From: Clitopilus passeckerianus
Lineage: Eukaryota; Basidiomycota; Agaricomycetes; Agaricales; Entolomataceae
Direction: 5' to 3'
DNA length: 64,000 nt
Assembly (NCBI GenBank): GCA_944990035.1
Contig: CALYLX010000079.1
Location: 124,001 to 188,000 of the forward strand
Below the pieces are notes generated by a model, which saw only the letters and a list, made by a program, of their open reading frames with translations, was not told where the DNA came from and searched no databases. The position numbers and the translations under genes are program-made. This document shows, in pieces, positions 1 to 11,060 of the stretch (its first letter is position 1; each line of letters begins with the position of its first letter).

Positions 1-155
1 TCAAAGGCCTGTTTCTTTGGGTATATTGGCCGTCGTTTCAAGGTTAATAAAGTAGGTATTATCACAGGCAGTTACATTAGTAGAGACGACAGTATAATTG
101 TACGAAATTGTGTTAAAATCGCAAAATTATAGCTATATTCGGCTCTGCCGTGTCA
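1..155 (-). repeat. 3' LTR of RT-A, partial
   Basis: Bases 1-155 match 9836-9990, the start of the RT-A 5' LTR in element sense. The outer edge reads TGACACGGCAGAG on the minus strand. The remaining ~820 bp lie left of the window. Confidence 0.97.
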
Positions 156-165
156 TCTCCCCCAC
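156..165 (-). other. Polypurine tract of RT-A
   Basis: In element sense the ten bases GTGGGGGAGA directly abut the TG that opens the 3' LTR. This is where plus-strand DNA synthesis is primed in LTR retrotransposons. The same run abuts the 3' LTR of RT-B. Confidence 0.7.
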
Positions 166-584
166 ACCAAAAATGCAGACTGTCCTCAGTCTTTGCTCTG
201 AGGGTCTAGATTCTCAATGGTATAACTGGATCCCGGATTGGTTCTGCTCGGCACCAAAAGTTCACCTTCTGCCGATGGATCGATCTTCGTTCCTTCCACA
301 GTGATGTCATTTGTTCCTGAACCTCAAAGTCTATTTCCTCGATCAATGTCGCGTTTGCCACTCTATTGATACCGAGGAAGTTCATGCTCGTCGCTCACCA
401 AGTCTTCGCTATGATAGTCACTCAGACTTGGGTGAGCTCGTGTCACGTCCTTTGCTGTATCTGGTCCGTTCTCTTGCTTTCTCGGTCCGCGTTGTGCAGA
501 GCCTCCTGCATGCCGCTTCCCGGTTTCCGCTCGGAACTTTGTCATCTCTCTCCACTGGCGTGACTTATCAAAGTCTCCTCCAGG

Positions 585-592
585 GATAAAAG
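585..592 (+). promoter_or_regulatory. TATA-like box of the antisense gene in RT-A
   Basis: GATAAAAG lies about 60 bp upstream of the ATG at 652, with C/A-rich sequence between. This fits a core promoter for the opposite-strand gene, independent of the LTR promoter. It is inferred from position and sequence only. Confidence 0.35.
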
Positions 593-651
593 GTGCGCAA
601 TGTCCCACTCTTCGAACTTCAACACATCCTCATCGTTCATATTTCTTACTC

Positions 652-2004
652 ATGCCTCGTCCCAAGAACAACAAGAACACCGACGCCAAGGCCGCTGAGG
701 CTAAGGCTGCCGATGCTACTCCTGTTGAACCTGCGGTCCTCCCACCTCGCAAAAGCGCTTTCGAACTCATTCGTGCTTCAGTCATCAAGGGTCCCGGCGA
801 CTCTGCCAAGATCAAGGCCATCAAAAATATCCCCGACTTTGTCGACGCTCTGGGTATATTCCTTTCAGAGCTCGAGGCGGTTGGGAATCCGACATTTGTC
901 TCTCATATTATTGGTGGCATCGGCTTAGTGAGTGATTCCCTTTGGTCCCTTGATATTCATCGCTGATTTCGTTCCTAGGCCTTTGTTGACGACATAGACT
1001 TTCAAAAGGTTGCCGACCATTCTAAGAGTTATGACTACTGTGTGGCCATTAACAACTTAGCGGATCGCGACCTGATTGAACGGTCTTCTGGTGTCAAGAA
1101 TTGGTTCGATTTTGCTGATAGTATTATTCAGCGTGTCGAGACCAAGCGTCGCCTCCAGAAGGAGAAAGATAAGGCCGAGGTGAGTAACCTCATTAGCGTT
1201 CTTAGCCCTTCACGGCCCTTACTTCATCCATTAGGCGAAGAAGCGCAAGGAAGCTAAAGCCGCTCAAGAGGCTGCCCTGGCTGCCTCCTCCGATGTCGAG
1301 ATGACTAGTACGTCTACTTCTCGCTCTAAGAAGCGCAAGGCTGACGACGTGAGTACATTCCTCAGAAACTAAGTTGTCTTTTCTTATTGACAAGATCGAA
1401 CAACTTTCTATTTCTGTCGACACTATCAAGGCCAGCATTGATTCTATGTCCGTCGACAATCCCACCGGAACCGACAGCCCGTCTCCTAAGAAGCAGAAGA
1501 CGTCTGACAGTATTCGTGAGTTCCTTGGCATCACGGATTTTCAGTTACTGATTACTCTGCTTATTTGAAGCCAACTATACTCCCGGCTCCGTTTTCGCCG
1601 ATGATCTCCTCAAGCGTGTCGATGAGACCCTTGCCCTTGGTGGAGCGGCTTCCAAAGAGACTCTTCTAGAGTACTCTTCGCTCTTGGAAGAAACTGCACG
1701 TAACCAGTTCTTCCAGCTCGATATTGCTAACCATCTTTGCCGTGCATTGGTGCACCATCGAGATGGTATTCGCTCTGTCTTGGAAGGTCGTGAGGTTTCT
1801 CATGCCGTTCCTATTGAGAACTTGGCATTGAATGCCGTTGCTTCTAAGGTGCGTCATCTATTTTGTGGCGAAATCATTTTCTGATACTTTCTCCCCCAGA
1901 CCAAAATAGACAGCGCCCCTGCTGATCACAACGAAGACGATGTCAACGAAGACGGCTCCGGGGATGAAGAAGTGGTGGAGACTAGGGATCAAGCGAATCC
2001 GTAG
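652..2004 (+). CDS. Spliced antisense accessory gene of RT-A
   Basis: An unrecognised 364-residue protein is encoded opposite to gag-pol. Exons are 652-927, 979-1179, 1235-1348, 1395-1515, 1571-1848 and 1900-2004. The introns are 51, 55, 46, 55 and 51 bp, begin GTGAGT or GTGCGT and end AG; intron 3 has an AACTAAG branch site. All joins keep frame to a TAG. The protein starts MPRPKNNKNTDAK. It has an Ala/Lys-rich N-terminus, basic KKRK and PKKQK clusters that suggest nuclear import, and a Glu/Asp-rich tail. No enzyme motif is visible. RT-B carries the same gene. Because the introns are antisense to the genomic RNA, they would survive retrotransposition. The role is unknown; a regulator of the element or a captured host gene are both possible. 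Confidence 0.82.
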
Positions 2005-2123
2005 ATATGTTGTCCATAGAAGCTAGTACACTGATGAGTAGCACTCTCCTTGTACTTCTCCCATAGAGGTTATCGAATTAACTGCCCAAAAGGGGCATTT
2101 TTATTGTTAATTCTTTGTTCATT

Positions 2124-5100
2124 CTACTTCTCCAGCCTCTTACTCCGGCGAGGGCCTGTAGGCACCTCTTCCTCGCCTTCATCAGCTTCTTCGCTCTCGT
2201 CATTTGTTGGCGTATCATCAGAACCTAGCCGGACATCTCGGAAATGAATGTCAGGGTCTTCTTCGAGACCGCTGTCATCCCTGGATTCCCGTAGTTCTCG
2301 CAGTTTACTCTGAGAGATATCCACCCAGTTCTCAATGCCTGCCGGCAGCTGAATCCGCTTTCGTGCCCAGTATGGCACTACTCTGAATGCAGCCACTCTT
2401 TCTTGCCATACTGAACCGTCCAATTCTGCTAAGATATAGTTTCCTCCTTAGTTCTGGTCACAACCACCATTGGACCTAAGTATCTTGGCATCATTTTCCG
2501 GCTCAGGGACTTCTCGATTGCGGTGTTCCTCACCAGCACAAGATCTAATGGTTTGAACTTGTAATCCTTGATAGACGCTGCATGGTCCCTTGCGTATCGC
2601 TGGACAGCTTTTATCTTATCTCTGGTTACACGTTCTCTCATATCATCTACATGCTGCTTGTGCTTTGCTAAGGCTCTGGCTCGATAGCCAATTAATTCCT
2701 CAGTCGACAGCGGGCCGTCAGGTAACTCCACCAACCACGTTGCCTCCATGATGTCCAGCGGGGTGATTGGGTGGGCTCCGGTGACCATGAAGAAAGGTGA
2801 GCACCCAAATCGCTTCCTTACGGTAATGCGATCGGCCCACATGACATGGTGAAAGAACCAGAACCATTTGGATTTATCCTCACACGCTTTGTAGAGCGCT
2901 TGGCGAACATCCCAATGGGGTCGTTCAATCCTCCCGTTGGCTTGAGAATTATAGGCCGAGATATTGATGCCTCGTATGCCATATTTTTGCTCAAGCCAGT
3001 GGGTGACCTTGGTGAATTGTCCCGCATTATCGGTGACAATATTTTGAATACATCCCCACCTACATATCACATCTTCAAATAACCATTGTCCGATTAACTT
3101 ATGATTATCTCTCCTAAGCGGTCTCCCCTCCATCCATGAGGATAGCGCACAGCGCCCATGTACAATGTACTTACACCCATTCGATGGTGGAGTCATGTGC
3201 ATCGTATCCGTATGCATGGTTTGGAAAATCGAAGGTGTGTGTGTTACTGTAGGAGGTATCAGTAACAATGTCTTCTGGCGTTCCTGACACAGGTGACATG
3301 TCTGGACATACCATCGGACATCGGCATCAATCTCTGGCCACCAGAAGCGCTCAAGGATTAACATCTTCGTTGCATATGCACCTCGATGCCCTAGCGCATC
3401 GTGCGCTGATCGTAACATGTATATCCGCTTTTCTTTTTCAACGAATAGTTTATGTTTTGATACAGGATCACGTCGGTATAGCCGTCCTTTCTTATCCAGG
3501 AAGAACTGCCTCGCATATTTCTTGAAGTTGTCGAGCGTCATTTCTGACAGCTCCACAGGGTCCTCGCTCGGGTTCTGTAACCATTCGATTACAAGTGGTA
3601 TCAGTGAGTCCATCGCTTTCCCTTTCTTGGAGCGATGTTCTTCTGAGTACTCGGACTGAACTTCAGGATCATATTTCATCTCTTCGTCGGGCAATAATGG
3701 AGTTTTCATCGACATGACCAGAACCGGATGGGGCTGGAATTCATCTTTGCCGATCTGGTCATTGATCAGATGTCGCAACGTTGTTTCTCCTTCTTTTGCT
3801 TCCGTCAATTCCTCGGCGAAATCACTAACGGAGGTGGCTACCCCTTGCAGATATCCACCGCGCGTATCAATTTCATCCTTGAAGTCATCGAAAGCCAAAG
3901 GTATGTGATCCTTCCATTTACTTGCGTCCTGATCCTGGTCAGGGTACTCGAAGCCTATAGTCTTCGGGTCATCCAATAACTCAGGATTGACTGGTCCGTA
4001 TATCTCATCATTGGGTTGGGCCGCCCTCCGAGAGAGACCGTCAATACTGAACGTCTTACCAGGAACGTGCCTAAGGGTGAAGTGGAACATCAAGATCTCT
4101 TCCACCCATCGCATTATAGTTGCGTTAGGACCGACTCCCGGGTTGCTCAGCATGCCCTTAAGGTATTTTGCGTCGGTTTCAATGATTAACTTGCGACACC
4201 CTAATAACCAATGTTTATTTGCTTTCAGGGCTCGCAGTAAACCATACAACTCCCGCTTTGGTTGAGAGAAACGCGCTTCCCGCTCATTCAAGGTTATTGA
4301 GCCCATCTTAGCGCAAGAGCGTTTCTTAGGTTCGTCTGGGTCCTCTTGGAACACACCAAATCCTACTGCCATCCATGAGGTATCCACCGCTAAGATAACC
4401 GCACCATCTGAATTATAATCTATAGGTTTCAGTGCTGGACACGATACAAGCGCTTTCTTCATAGCTTGCATCGCTTCCTGCTGTTCTGGACCCCATTCAA
4501 ACGGTACATCCTTCTTAGTGAGTCGATTTAACGGTTCGGAAATGCGTGCATAATCCTTAATGAACATTCGGAAGGTTCCACAGGTCCCAAGGAATCCGCG
4601 AACTTCCGTCAAGGATTTGCATTCACCCCAGCCCATTATCACCTCTAGGCGATTCGTTTCGGGTTTCCTGCCTTCGTACGAGCAAAGGTGACCGACTACA
4701 ACAATTTCATCGGCACAAAGTACTGACTTTGTTCCAGAAAACGTTCCTCCGGCGTATTTGACTCGCTGCAGAATCCGATTCGCATTCTGCATGTGTTCCC
4801 ATACGAAGCGGCGAATACCAGGGTTCTCTGGTATCGTTTCATATCCACCACCTTCAAGTTCGTATCGGGTGGCTGGGCCTCGTATAGGTACGTCATCTAT
4901 GTATGGCCAAGTAAAATCCGGAATCTCATCTCTCAAGATGTAGGTAACATCGTCATGGAAGATGGGGACCGAATTTGTCCAACCCATAGGTAAGGTAACG
5001 AGTCTTAGCGCTCCAAATGGCGTCTGAAAGGTGGTATAGTCACGAGAACTGGTGTCAAGAACCCGCTCGTCGTATCCAACGTACAGATCGCACATTCCGC

Positions 5101-6055
5101 CGCATGCTCGTCCTGCAAAATGATTCGCAAGTTCGTCGGTTGCAGGAGGAAGTCCTGAGTGCGCAATAGTCACTTTATTCAAAGGTTCGAGACTATGTAC
5201 TAATCTCAGACTCTTTCCATCCTTTTTCAACACGCAGAACCACTGGGACCGATACGACGAGTTAGAAGGTTCGTAAACCCCTGCCTCGATCTTCCTTTTG
5301 ATAATCTTACACACTTCATCATAGATTCCGGGAGGAATTGGTATATTCCTCAGAACCCATGGTTGGTGCGGTATTACAGGCATGATTACAGGTGGGAAGA
5401 ACTCTTCCTTGAATCGTCCTCGTTCGGTATCATCCCAAGCAAACGCCTCATTCTGATTCATCATTACATGGTGTACTAACTTCCTTTCTTCAGGCCACAA
5501 GAAATCTCCGGAGTGCGCTTGGTCGATTATAACCTTGCGTTCCTCCGTATATCTACCAGTAGGCGTGAAGTCCGGCGGGTTTGGGTTCAAGGTAGGCATT
5601 CCTGCCAAGGGATCTCCTTGAATATTTCGAACGATTCGAAATTGCTCAGGAGTTGTCCCTAGGACCGGTTTGACTTTTCTTGCCACAGGTTTGTACTTTT
5701 TCGAGGCCAAAACCTTGACGGTATGTCCTCTACTTTGTCTAAACCGTTTCCCTTGAATTACCCTAGCTTGTACAGGTCTAGAAGCAGTCGCTTCGGACAT
5801 TTCTTCTAGTTTTTCATTACTATCCTTCGGAGGTTTAGTAAAGAGCAAGTACTCGAGGTTTCCGTTAAGGTAAGCCGAGAGTCTTTCTTTATCTTTTCCT
5901 TCAAGGGATGCTTCGTTCAAATAGACACTCAGGTAAGCGTCTCTTAAACTATTATTATCGAAGCCGTCCTTATTAACACTATATCCAGTAACCGCAAAAC
6001 CGTTCTCTTCACTTCCTTCAAGACACAAAGCAACCTCTCCTTGATCAGGGATCAA
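2124..6055 (-). CDS. pol: RT-A pol: reverse transcriptase, RNase H, integrase (3' frameshift)
   Basis: The polyprotein replicates and integrates the element. Reverse transcriptase has YIDD near residue 384, and RNase H follows at about 550-670. Integrase has an HHCC zinc finger near 883-923, the catalytic D, D (VTDNAGQF) and E (GRIERPHW) near 948, 1008 and 1044, and a GPY-like YLGPMVVV motif near 1191. The intact frame would be about 1310 residues. RT-A has lost one base in a C-run at 2446-2447, where RT-B has three, so its long frame ends at 2429 and the last ~100 residues are out of frame. There is no ATG near the 5' end: the frame opens inside the end of pro in the -1 frame, and the first ATG is about 85 codons in. 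Pol is therefore probably made by frameshifting from pro. Confidence 0.95.
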
Positions 6056-7161
6056 ATCCTCGAGAGTAAAAATTTTGAGTCTTTAGTAGGGTCAGAGGTT
6101 TCGTGGGTTTTCGGCGACTTCCCTCTTTCATAAGTAGGTAAGGCCGCGCGCTTTCCTGAGTTTGGGTCGCGAATTGTAATGATCGCTCCTCCATCACTTA
6201 GGTTTTGCACGTTACTTTCAGTTAGAGTATCAAAGGGGCGTCCTAGTAGGATAGGGTAGGCGGGTTTCTCAAATATATGAACTTGTAAATAGATTGTAAA
6301 CCCTTCTGCAAATTGGAATGGAACATTACGCGCTAAACCACAAGACTCATTGATCTGTTGGTTGGCGCTTTCCATCCTCAATCTCACGTCAGGATCCCAG
6401 GTAAGTCCAAGATTCAATGCTATCTCGAGAGACATGCATACTATTTGAGAGCCACTGTCTAGAATCGATTCTACTCGGTGAGCTTTATTAACTACCGGGT
6501 GTAATGACCGAAGAACTTGAAGTTCTCGAGCCACATACACTACAGGTGGTCTTTCTCCAGGTGGGAGCGATTCTAGAAAGGTTTCTACAACGTCTCGATG
6601 TACTGCCGAACCTGTGGGCACATTTTGACTAGTTTGATCTGCAATAAAGTACGTAGCTATAGGTAAGTCATCGACATTGACTTCTATGGGACCGTTAATA
6701 TCCGAGGAGAGACGCCACCAGTGATCTTTCTGTTGACGCGTCATTTCGCCAACTTGGAGTACTGTGGCATCTTTCTTCTTTTCAACGGGTACCCTAGTCT
6801 TCTTCAATAACTTCACTAGCTCGTCTCGTACGCTATCAGCCACACCCAGTAAATCTGCTGCTGAGATGGTTATCTGGGTATCTAATAGCTTCGCGACCAA
6901 TTCTTGTGATCCGTTCTCGTTCTCGATCGGTGCCTTGTTCCTTGATTGGAGACTGGGATTAACCGACTCGAACAAGTTCGGAGGCTTCTTAGGCTTTTCT
7001 GAGAGCGCTGGAACATTTTCGAATGGTAAGTCCGAAAACCGTACCCTTTGCTCATTTTTCTGCTCGGCTGGTCTATTGGAGGGTTCTGTAAAGTTTCTCT
7101 CTGGCGTCCTAGCGGCCCCTCCTTCCCTTGGTGCACGCTTTGCTTGTCTAGACGCCTTCAT
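6052..7161 (-). CDS. RT-A pro: retropepsin-like aspartic protease
   Basis: This 369-residue frame begins with ATG. It contains the catalytic loop as LDSGSQIV near residue 234 and a downstream ILLGRPF strand, the usual order in retroviral-type aspartic proteases that cut Gag and Gag-Pol. It starts 8 nt after the gag TAG and lies in the -1 frame relative to gag. A slippery heptamer sits at the gag stop, so it may be made as a Gag-Pro fusion or by reinitiation. Its TGA overlaps the pol frame, again -1. The N-terminal 150 residues are polar and of unknown role. Confidence 0.88.
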   Translation of the reverse strand: MKASRQAKRAPREGGAARTPERNFTEPSNRPAEQKNEQRVRFSDLPFENVPALSEKPKKPPNLFESVNPSLQSRNKAPIENENGSQELVAKLLDTQITISAADLLGVADSVRDELVKLLKKTRVPVEKKKDATVLQVGEMTRQQKDHWWRLSSDINGPIEVNVDDLPIATYFIADQTSQNVPTGSAVHRDVVETFLESLPPGERPPVVYVARELQVLRSLHPVVNKAHRVESILDSGSQIVCMSLEIALNLGLTWDPDVRLRMESANQQINESCGLARNVPFQFAEGFTIYLQVHIFEKPAYPILLGRPFDTLTESNVQNLSDGGAIITIRDPNSGKRAALPTYERGKSPKTHETSDPTKDSKFLLSRI

Positions 7162-7169
7162 CGAGTCTT

Positions 7170-8669
7170 CTAAAAACCCTTGCCATTGTTCTGTCGCACC
7201 TCCTCGGAATTCGCGGTGCTCCGTGTATTGACTAAACCAGCGACCAAATCAATTAACTTGTCCAACTTGGTGTCGGACTCGTGTCTCTGATCATATTGAT
7301 CGTAGTTCATTCTTTCAAGGATATCATCTCGCGAATCCCGAACTGCGTTGGTAAATGAAGAATAGATCTTTGGTTCCTCGGGCTCAGTATCCTCAGCCCA
7401 ACCATAGAAAGCGGCTGCCTTAGTATCAGAGGATAAGTTATTCACTCGATCCCTGGGGCTTATATTGGCCGGTTCTCTTGGAATTGCGTTCCCATTGGGT
7501 AAGCGAGGTCTTCCGTCGACCAGAATCAATTTCTTTTCATTTACTTGTGCTTTCATTTCCGGGCAACTGATAAAGCGATGGCCGGTTTGCCAACAATGGT
7601 AACAGCTCGAATTGGTAGGTAACATCCCTGTATTCACTGGGGCTGGTCCCTGATTCGTGCTATTTCCCCGATTGCTCTGTACAAACTGGCTGACCGACTT
7701 TATCTCAGTTTGCATGGTTTGCATAAAGGAACGGATCCCGCCCATTTCTTTATTCAACGCCGTTACTCCGTCTTGTAAGTTAGCGAGCTTCTCTTCGGTT
7801 TCCGGACTTTCAACTTTGACTTGAACCTTAGAAGGCTTCTCACTTCTTCTATAGGTCCGATCATCATCGCTATCCGGGTTTTCGTCTAGGAGAAGCTTCA
7901 CCACTGTGAAGACCTCGGTGAGTTCGTAGGGGTTATTCTTATGACGGTTGCGTTCTTTGTAATGTCCATACTTCATCCGCAGGCGGTCATTAACAATTGA
8001 CGCGAACGAAGAAGTGAAGCATTTCATTAACTTGTCGACTAGAACAGCATTACTGATGACGTCTGATAGCTTCTTCGATTCGGCCCTGAACTTCCTGATC
8101 AATGAGTTGATTTCCTCCGAGTGGCTGGAACTGAGTCTAGCGTGCTCTCGACAAATCTTATCGAGGTTTGCCAGACTTCCCGTTTCCGTATCTGCCTCAG
8201 GATAGGACTCATATATTTCTTTTAGGAATTCTTTCCAGGTTCCGTCATCGAAGGTATCAAATGCCTTCCACTCAGTGTAAGTTTGGGAATCGACATAGTC
8301 GATAACCTTTTCCTTCTTTTCAGCATTGCCAGTAATGCCGGCTGCCTTGAACAGGGCTTCCATTCTACGAATGAAATGGCGCACTTCGGTTGGTTGCGTA
8401 TGCACAAACTTCGGTGCGTCCCGGGATCCAGGAACAGGCATTCTCGCAGTATCTGACGCCCGTGCAGGGGTGGCAGGCGGTGCTCCAGCTGGAGGCTGGT
8501 TATTATTAGTCGACGGCGGATCAGGTGGAGCGCCCTGGCTGCCTCCTTGTCCCTGAGTCTGCTGTCCACTAGAATTACCGCCGTCTCCTTGGCTGAAGCT
8601 CCGTGTTCTACCACTCCCAGAGGGTCCTGGGGTTGCAGGTAAAGCACCAGGTATTGTTCCCGGCGCCAT
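7170..8669 (-). CDS. gag: RT-A gag: capsid/nucleocapsid protein
   Basis: From the first ATG (8669) the protein is 499 residues. A Pro/Gly/Ser/Gln-rich N-terminus is followed by an alpha-helical capsid-like region and, near residue 355, a CCHC zinc knuckle (CYHCWQTGHRFISC) typical of nucleocapsid RNA binding. The frame is intact here, whereas RT-B has two one-base losses. The same frame is open upstream to about 8984 with no ATG, so a non-AUG or spliced start could add up to 105 residues. The stop TAG is preceded directly by GGGTTTT, a -1 shift sequence. Confidence 0.9.
   Translation of the reverse strand: MAPGTIPGALPATPGPSGSGRTRSFSQGDGGNSSGQQTQGQGGSQGAPPDPPSTNNNQPPAGAPPATPARASDTARMPVPGSRDAPKFVHTQPTEVRHFIRRMEALFKAAGITGNAEKKEKVIDYVDSQTYTEWKAFDTFDDGTWKEFLKEIYESYPEADTETGSLANLDKICREHARLSSSHSEEINSLIRKFRAESKKLSDVISNAVLVDKLMKCFTSSFASIVNDRLRMKYGHYKERNRHKNNPYELTEVFTVVKLLLDENPDSDDDRTYRRSEKPSKVQVKVESPETEEKLANLQDGVTALNKEMGGIRSFMQTMQTEIKSVSQFVQSNRGNSTNQGPAPVNTGMLPTNSSCYHCWQTGHRFISCPEMKAQVNEKKLILVDGRPRLPNGNAIPREPANISPRDRVNNLSSDTKAAAFYGWAEDTEPEEPKIYSSFTNAVRDSRDDILERMNYDQYDQRHESDTKLDKLIDLVAGLVNTRSTANSEEVRQNNGKGF
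7173..7179 (-). promoter_or_regulatory. Putative -1 ribosomal frameshift site, gag/pro of RT-A
   Basis: In gag frame the mRNA reads G GGT TTT then TAG, matching the X XXY YYZ heptamer with X=G, Y=T, Z=T. A -1 slip moves into the pro frame, which is open here. A 9-bp stem with one bulge can form starting 16 nt downstream. This is inferred from sequence; efficiency is unknown. Confidence 0.6.
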
Positions 8670-9002
8670 TGTCTCCTCTTGGTTTGTATTAGGTGAATCG
8701 GTTTCTGGTACGGCCTTCCGTTTTCCTTTTCCTTTTTTCGTATCCGGCAACTCAGGTAGGTTAAATAGACTTTTAACCGGTGCAACCTGAGCGGAATTCA
8801 AAGTAGGGCGAGTTCTCGGTCGACTGTTAGAAGCCGTGGTTTGTACACTCGACGGTCGTCTAGGTACAGAAGTTTTCGGGTCTTTTGGCGTAGAGCCTTT
8901 TGGTGCAAAAGTAATTTTTTTGCTTTTTATAAGGAAGTGGCCTTTCGGGAAAGACTCAAATCCGGTGTAGTGCTTAGCGTGATATTAATTGAAGCCCCTC
9001 GC

Positions 9003-9013
9003 GGTGGGCTCCA
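9003..9013 (-). other. Candidate primer-binding site of RT-A
   Basis: Two bases inside the 5' LTR, element sense reads TGGAGCCCACC, starting with the TGG expected opposite a tRNA CCA end. The donor tRNA could not be identified. Confidence 0.3.
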
Positions 9014-9015
9014 GA

Positions 9016-9990
9016 TGATGAGCGCGTCGGGAAATGAAAGGTAAGTGCGAACACCAATCAAATCAAATCCCAAAACCCTCAACGAGTACGTGGGGCTTAG
9101 TACAACTAATATCACACTTCACACAAGTACGTAGACTATTGGATAGCCTTCGCAATGTAAAGTAGCGTTTCAAATGAATATATTGCGCTATAATGAACAC
9201 AAATGCGATCTCACACGGCGGTAAGATCAAAACCCTCGGTAATCAATAGAAAGACTTCGAAACCACTTGGGATTGCGTCGTCTGACTCTAAGAAGTTCGC
9301 TCGCAACGAAATCTAGGCTTATCACACCCTGGGATAGCTGAATCTCGTCTATAGAGTACTTGCATTTCTTCTACCAAATATACAGGCTTTTATAACTACG
9401 GAAATCGTGCACAGACCATGGTACATATAAGGAACTCTTTCTATCTATGGTAAAGGTTAAAGGAATAGGAATATAAGTTTTAATGCCAAGAAACGAGCAT
9501 ATGGTGGACATCCGTCGAAAGTAATCGACTTTGACGAATTCCAGGCGTAGCATTACCAAATATGGCAATCAACCGACGGATTGATGCGCGGGTACTCGGT
9601 TAGCGGTCCAAAGATATCTTTAGTATTCTAAATATATCTCTGCCGTGTTTTCTTGGCTTCCGAGTGAGTCACTTCAATGAAAATTCTACTTCAAAACTTC
9701 CGGTTATTACTTTTTGGCATAGCCGGTTTTCGAAGTCGTGAGGTTCGAAGTCTACAGAGCTCGGTCCGGACATAGCCGACGCGCGGCGATGTCATCAGCT
9801 GACTTTGAATACAACTTCAAGGCCTTTTGACGACTTCAAAGGCCTGTTTCTTTGGGTATATTGGCCGTCGTTTCAAGGTTAATAAAGTAGGTATTATCAC
9901 AGGCAGTTACATTAGTAGAGACGACAGTATAATTGTACGAAATTGTGTTAAAATCGCAAAATTATAGCTATATTCGGCTCTGCCGTGTCA
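9016..9990 (-). repeat. 5' LTR of RT-A (975 bp)
   Basis: It begins TGACACGG and ends CTCATCA in element sense, with TG...CA ends. The length equals both RT-B LTRs. A TATAAAA box lies at 9388-9394 (minus strand), which puts the U3/R border near 9360. The ACACGGCAGAG motif at the LTR start recurs about 340 bp further inside U3. Confidence 0.97.
9388..9394 (-). promoter_or_regulatory. LTR TATA box (RT-A)
   Basis: TATAAAA lies about 597 bases into the 975-bp LTR in element sense. It is the only good TATA box seen there and fits the start of the genomic transcript. Confidence 0.6.
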
Positions 9991-11060
9991 CTGGGGAGGG
10001 GAGTGGAAGGCGAAGAGGGTCCGTCGAACTCAGTGTTATCTTCTCTGGCACTTTGTAGTAAGAGCGAATGATTTTTATGATATAGCAGTTCTTGATTTCC
10101 TAGGAGTAATGATGTGCATTAAAATAGGAGTGCTTCAGTATATGTTGATCACTCACTGTTGGCTCGAACCATAATTGAAGTCGATCAAACAGGTCCAGTA
10201 CATTATACTCCATCGTCATCATGTTGGAAAGAGAATGCACTTTAGGGCCATTCATGTTTTCGACGTTGTAGCCAAAACAGTTTAGCACGGCTGCCACCGA
10301 AGCGAAGTAGTTCTGTTGGGAGATCCAGAATCAGCTCACTAGCAGGAGAAAGAACGAATATGACGATACCTTTAAATTCTCAGGTGAGCTCGAATTATTA
10401 TCGGGACAAGTGGATTCCGGGACAATATGGGCGCATACGGTGTACAACGACCCTGCCTCGCGTATGTCCTCTTGATCAATACTCGACATCTCTAATGCTA
10501 CGTTGTCGTATCTTCCAGTCACTACGCACCTAAACGCATCTCGGATAAGAGCCTGGATGAGACACCGTGAAATAGTCCATTGGTGAATAATGCTCGTTGA
10601 GCACTCACCTGTTTCTTCGCTTCTTTATGATCTCTCGGTGAGTCCTGGAACAATTCTAAACTGTACTCCTGATCTTTATCGATCGAATTTTGGCTGAGAT
10701 TAAACGAAGAGTTTGGCGTGCTACACCTATTCCGTGTCTTAACTATATACGGTTTAGTTTGCATCTAGAAGTGTTATCGTTAGGTCACTGACATGCCCAA
10801 ATGAACTCATCGACGAATGCCTCTCCAAGCTCTGACAGAACCCTGTAGTCGCGATTGCATGAATGGATTGCTTTCACGACTTCGTGGCGCACGGCGGGAG
10901 ATGGAGCGTGGATGATCAAGTATCCAAGGACTCTTGCATACATGGCCTCGTCGCTTATTTTGGCGTCGTATTCAAGTGAGAGGCAAACATTGTAGGCGCT
11001 GAGAGCCCTGCTCTCCAGATCTTTGTGCGAAAGGGCGGGAAGGGGGTAAGGGAAGCCCAT
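9991..11060 (-). pseudogene. Fungal HNH-nuclease-domain gene, 3' end removed by RT-A
   Basis: This looks like the basidiomycete HNH nuclease family. Readable exons are 10609-10764, 10370-10552, 10157-10312 and 9991-10099, joined by introns of 56, 57 and 57 bp, all phase 0. Residues include C..TGRYD, then AHIVPES (the HNH histidine region) and NGPKVHSLSNMMTMEYNVLDLFDRLQLWFE. A first exon starts at the ATG at 11060. Its junction to 10764 is unclear: the obvious donor gives only 28 bp, while a GTCGAT donor at 10814 gives 50 bp. The last exon runs through TDPLRLPLPSP straight into the LTR, so the C-terminal part common to this family is displaced left of the window. The function of the family is not established. 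Confidence 0.75.

Larger units (their letters stand above)
1..9990 (-). mobile_element. Ty3/gypsy LTR retrotransposon RT-A (3' end cut by window edge)
   Basis: The element reads right to left: 5' LTR 9016-9990, gag, pro, pol, an opposite-strand extra gene, a polypurine tract and the 3' LTR, of which only the last 155 bases are inside the window. RNase H before integrase in pol identifies Ty3/gypsy. The internal region is 8860 bp, against 8857 bp in RT-B. Single-base losses in homopolymer runs explain the difference: one in RT-A, four in RT-B. The visible LTR sequence is identical to the other LTRs where compared, so insertion is recent. It lies in the same sense as, and interrupts, an HNH-nuclease gene. 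The target-site duplication cannot be seen because the left end is outside the window. Confidence 0.97.

Noticed and set aside
1349..1373. 25-bp intron 3 in the antisense gene
   Set aside because: The next AG gives a 46-bp intron with an AACTAAG branch site and pyrimidine tract and keeps frame.
6764..7231. 155-codon plus-strand frame opposite pro/gag of RT-A (mirrored in RT-B)
   Set aside because: Low-complexity Ser/Phe-rich shadow of the Lys/Glu-rich pro N-terminus, with no splice or promoter support.
10765..10792. 28-bp intron (GTCAGT...CTAG) in the HNH gene
   Set aside because: Too short for a spliceosomal intron in this genome, where all others are 44 bp or longer; a 50-bp alternative exists, so the junction was left open.
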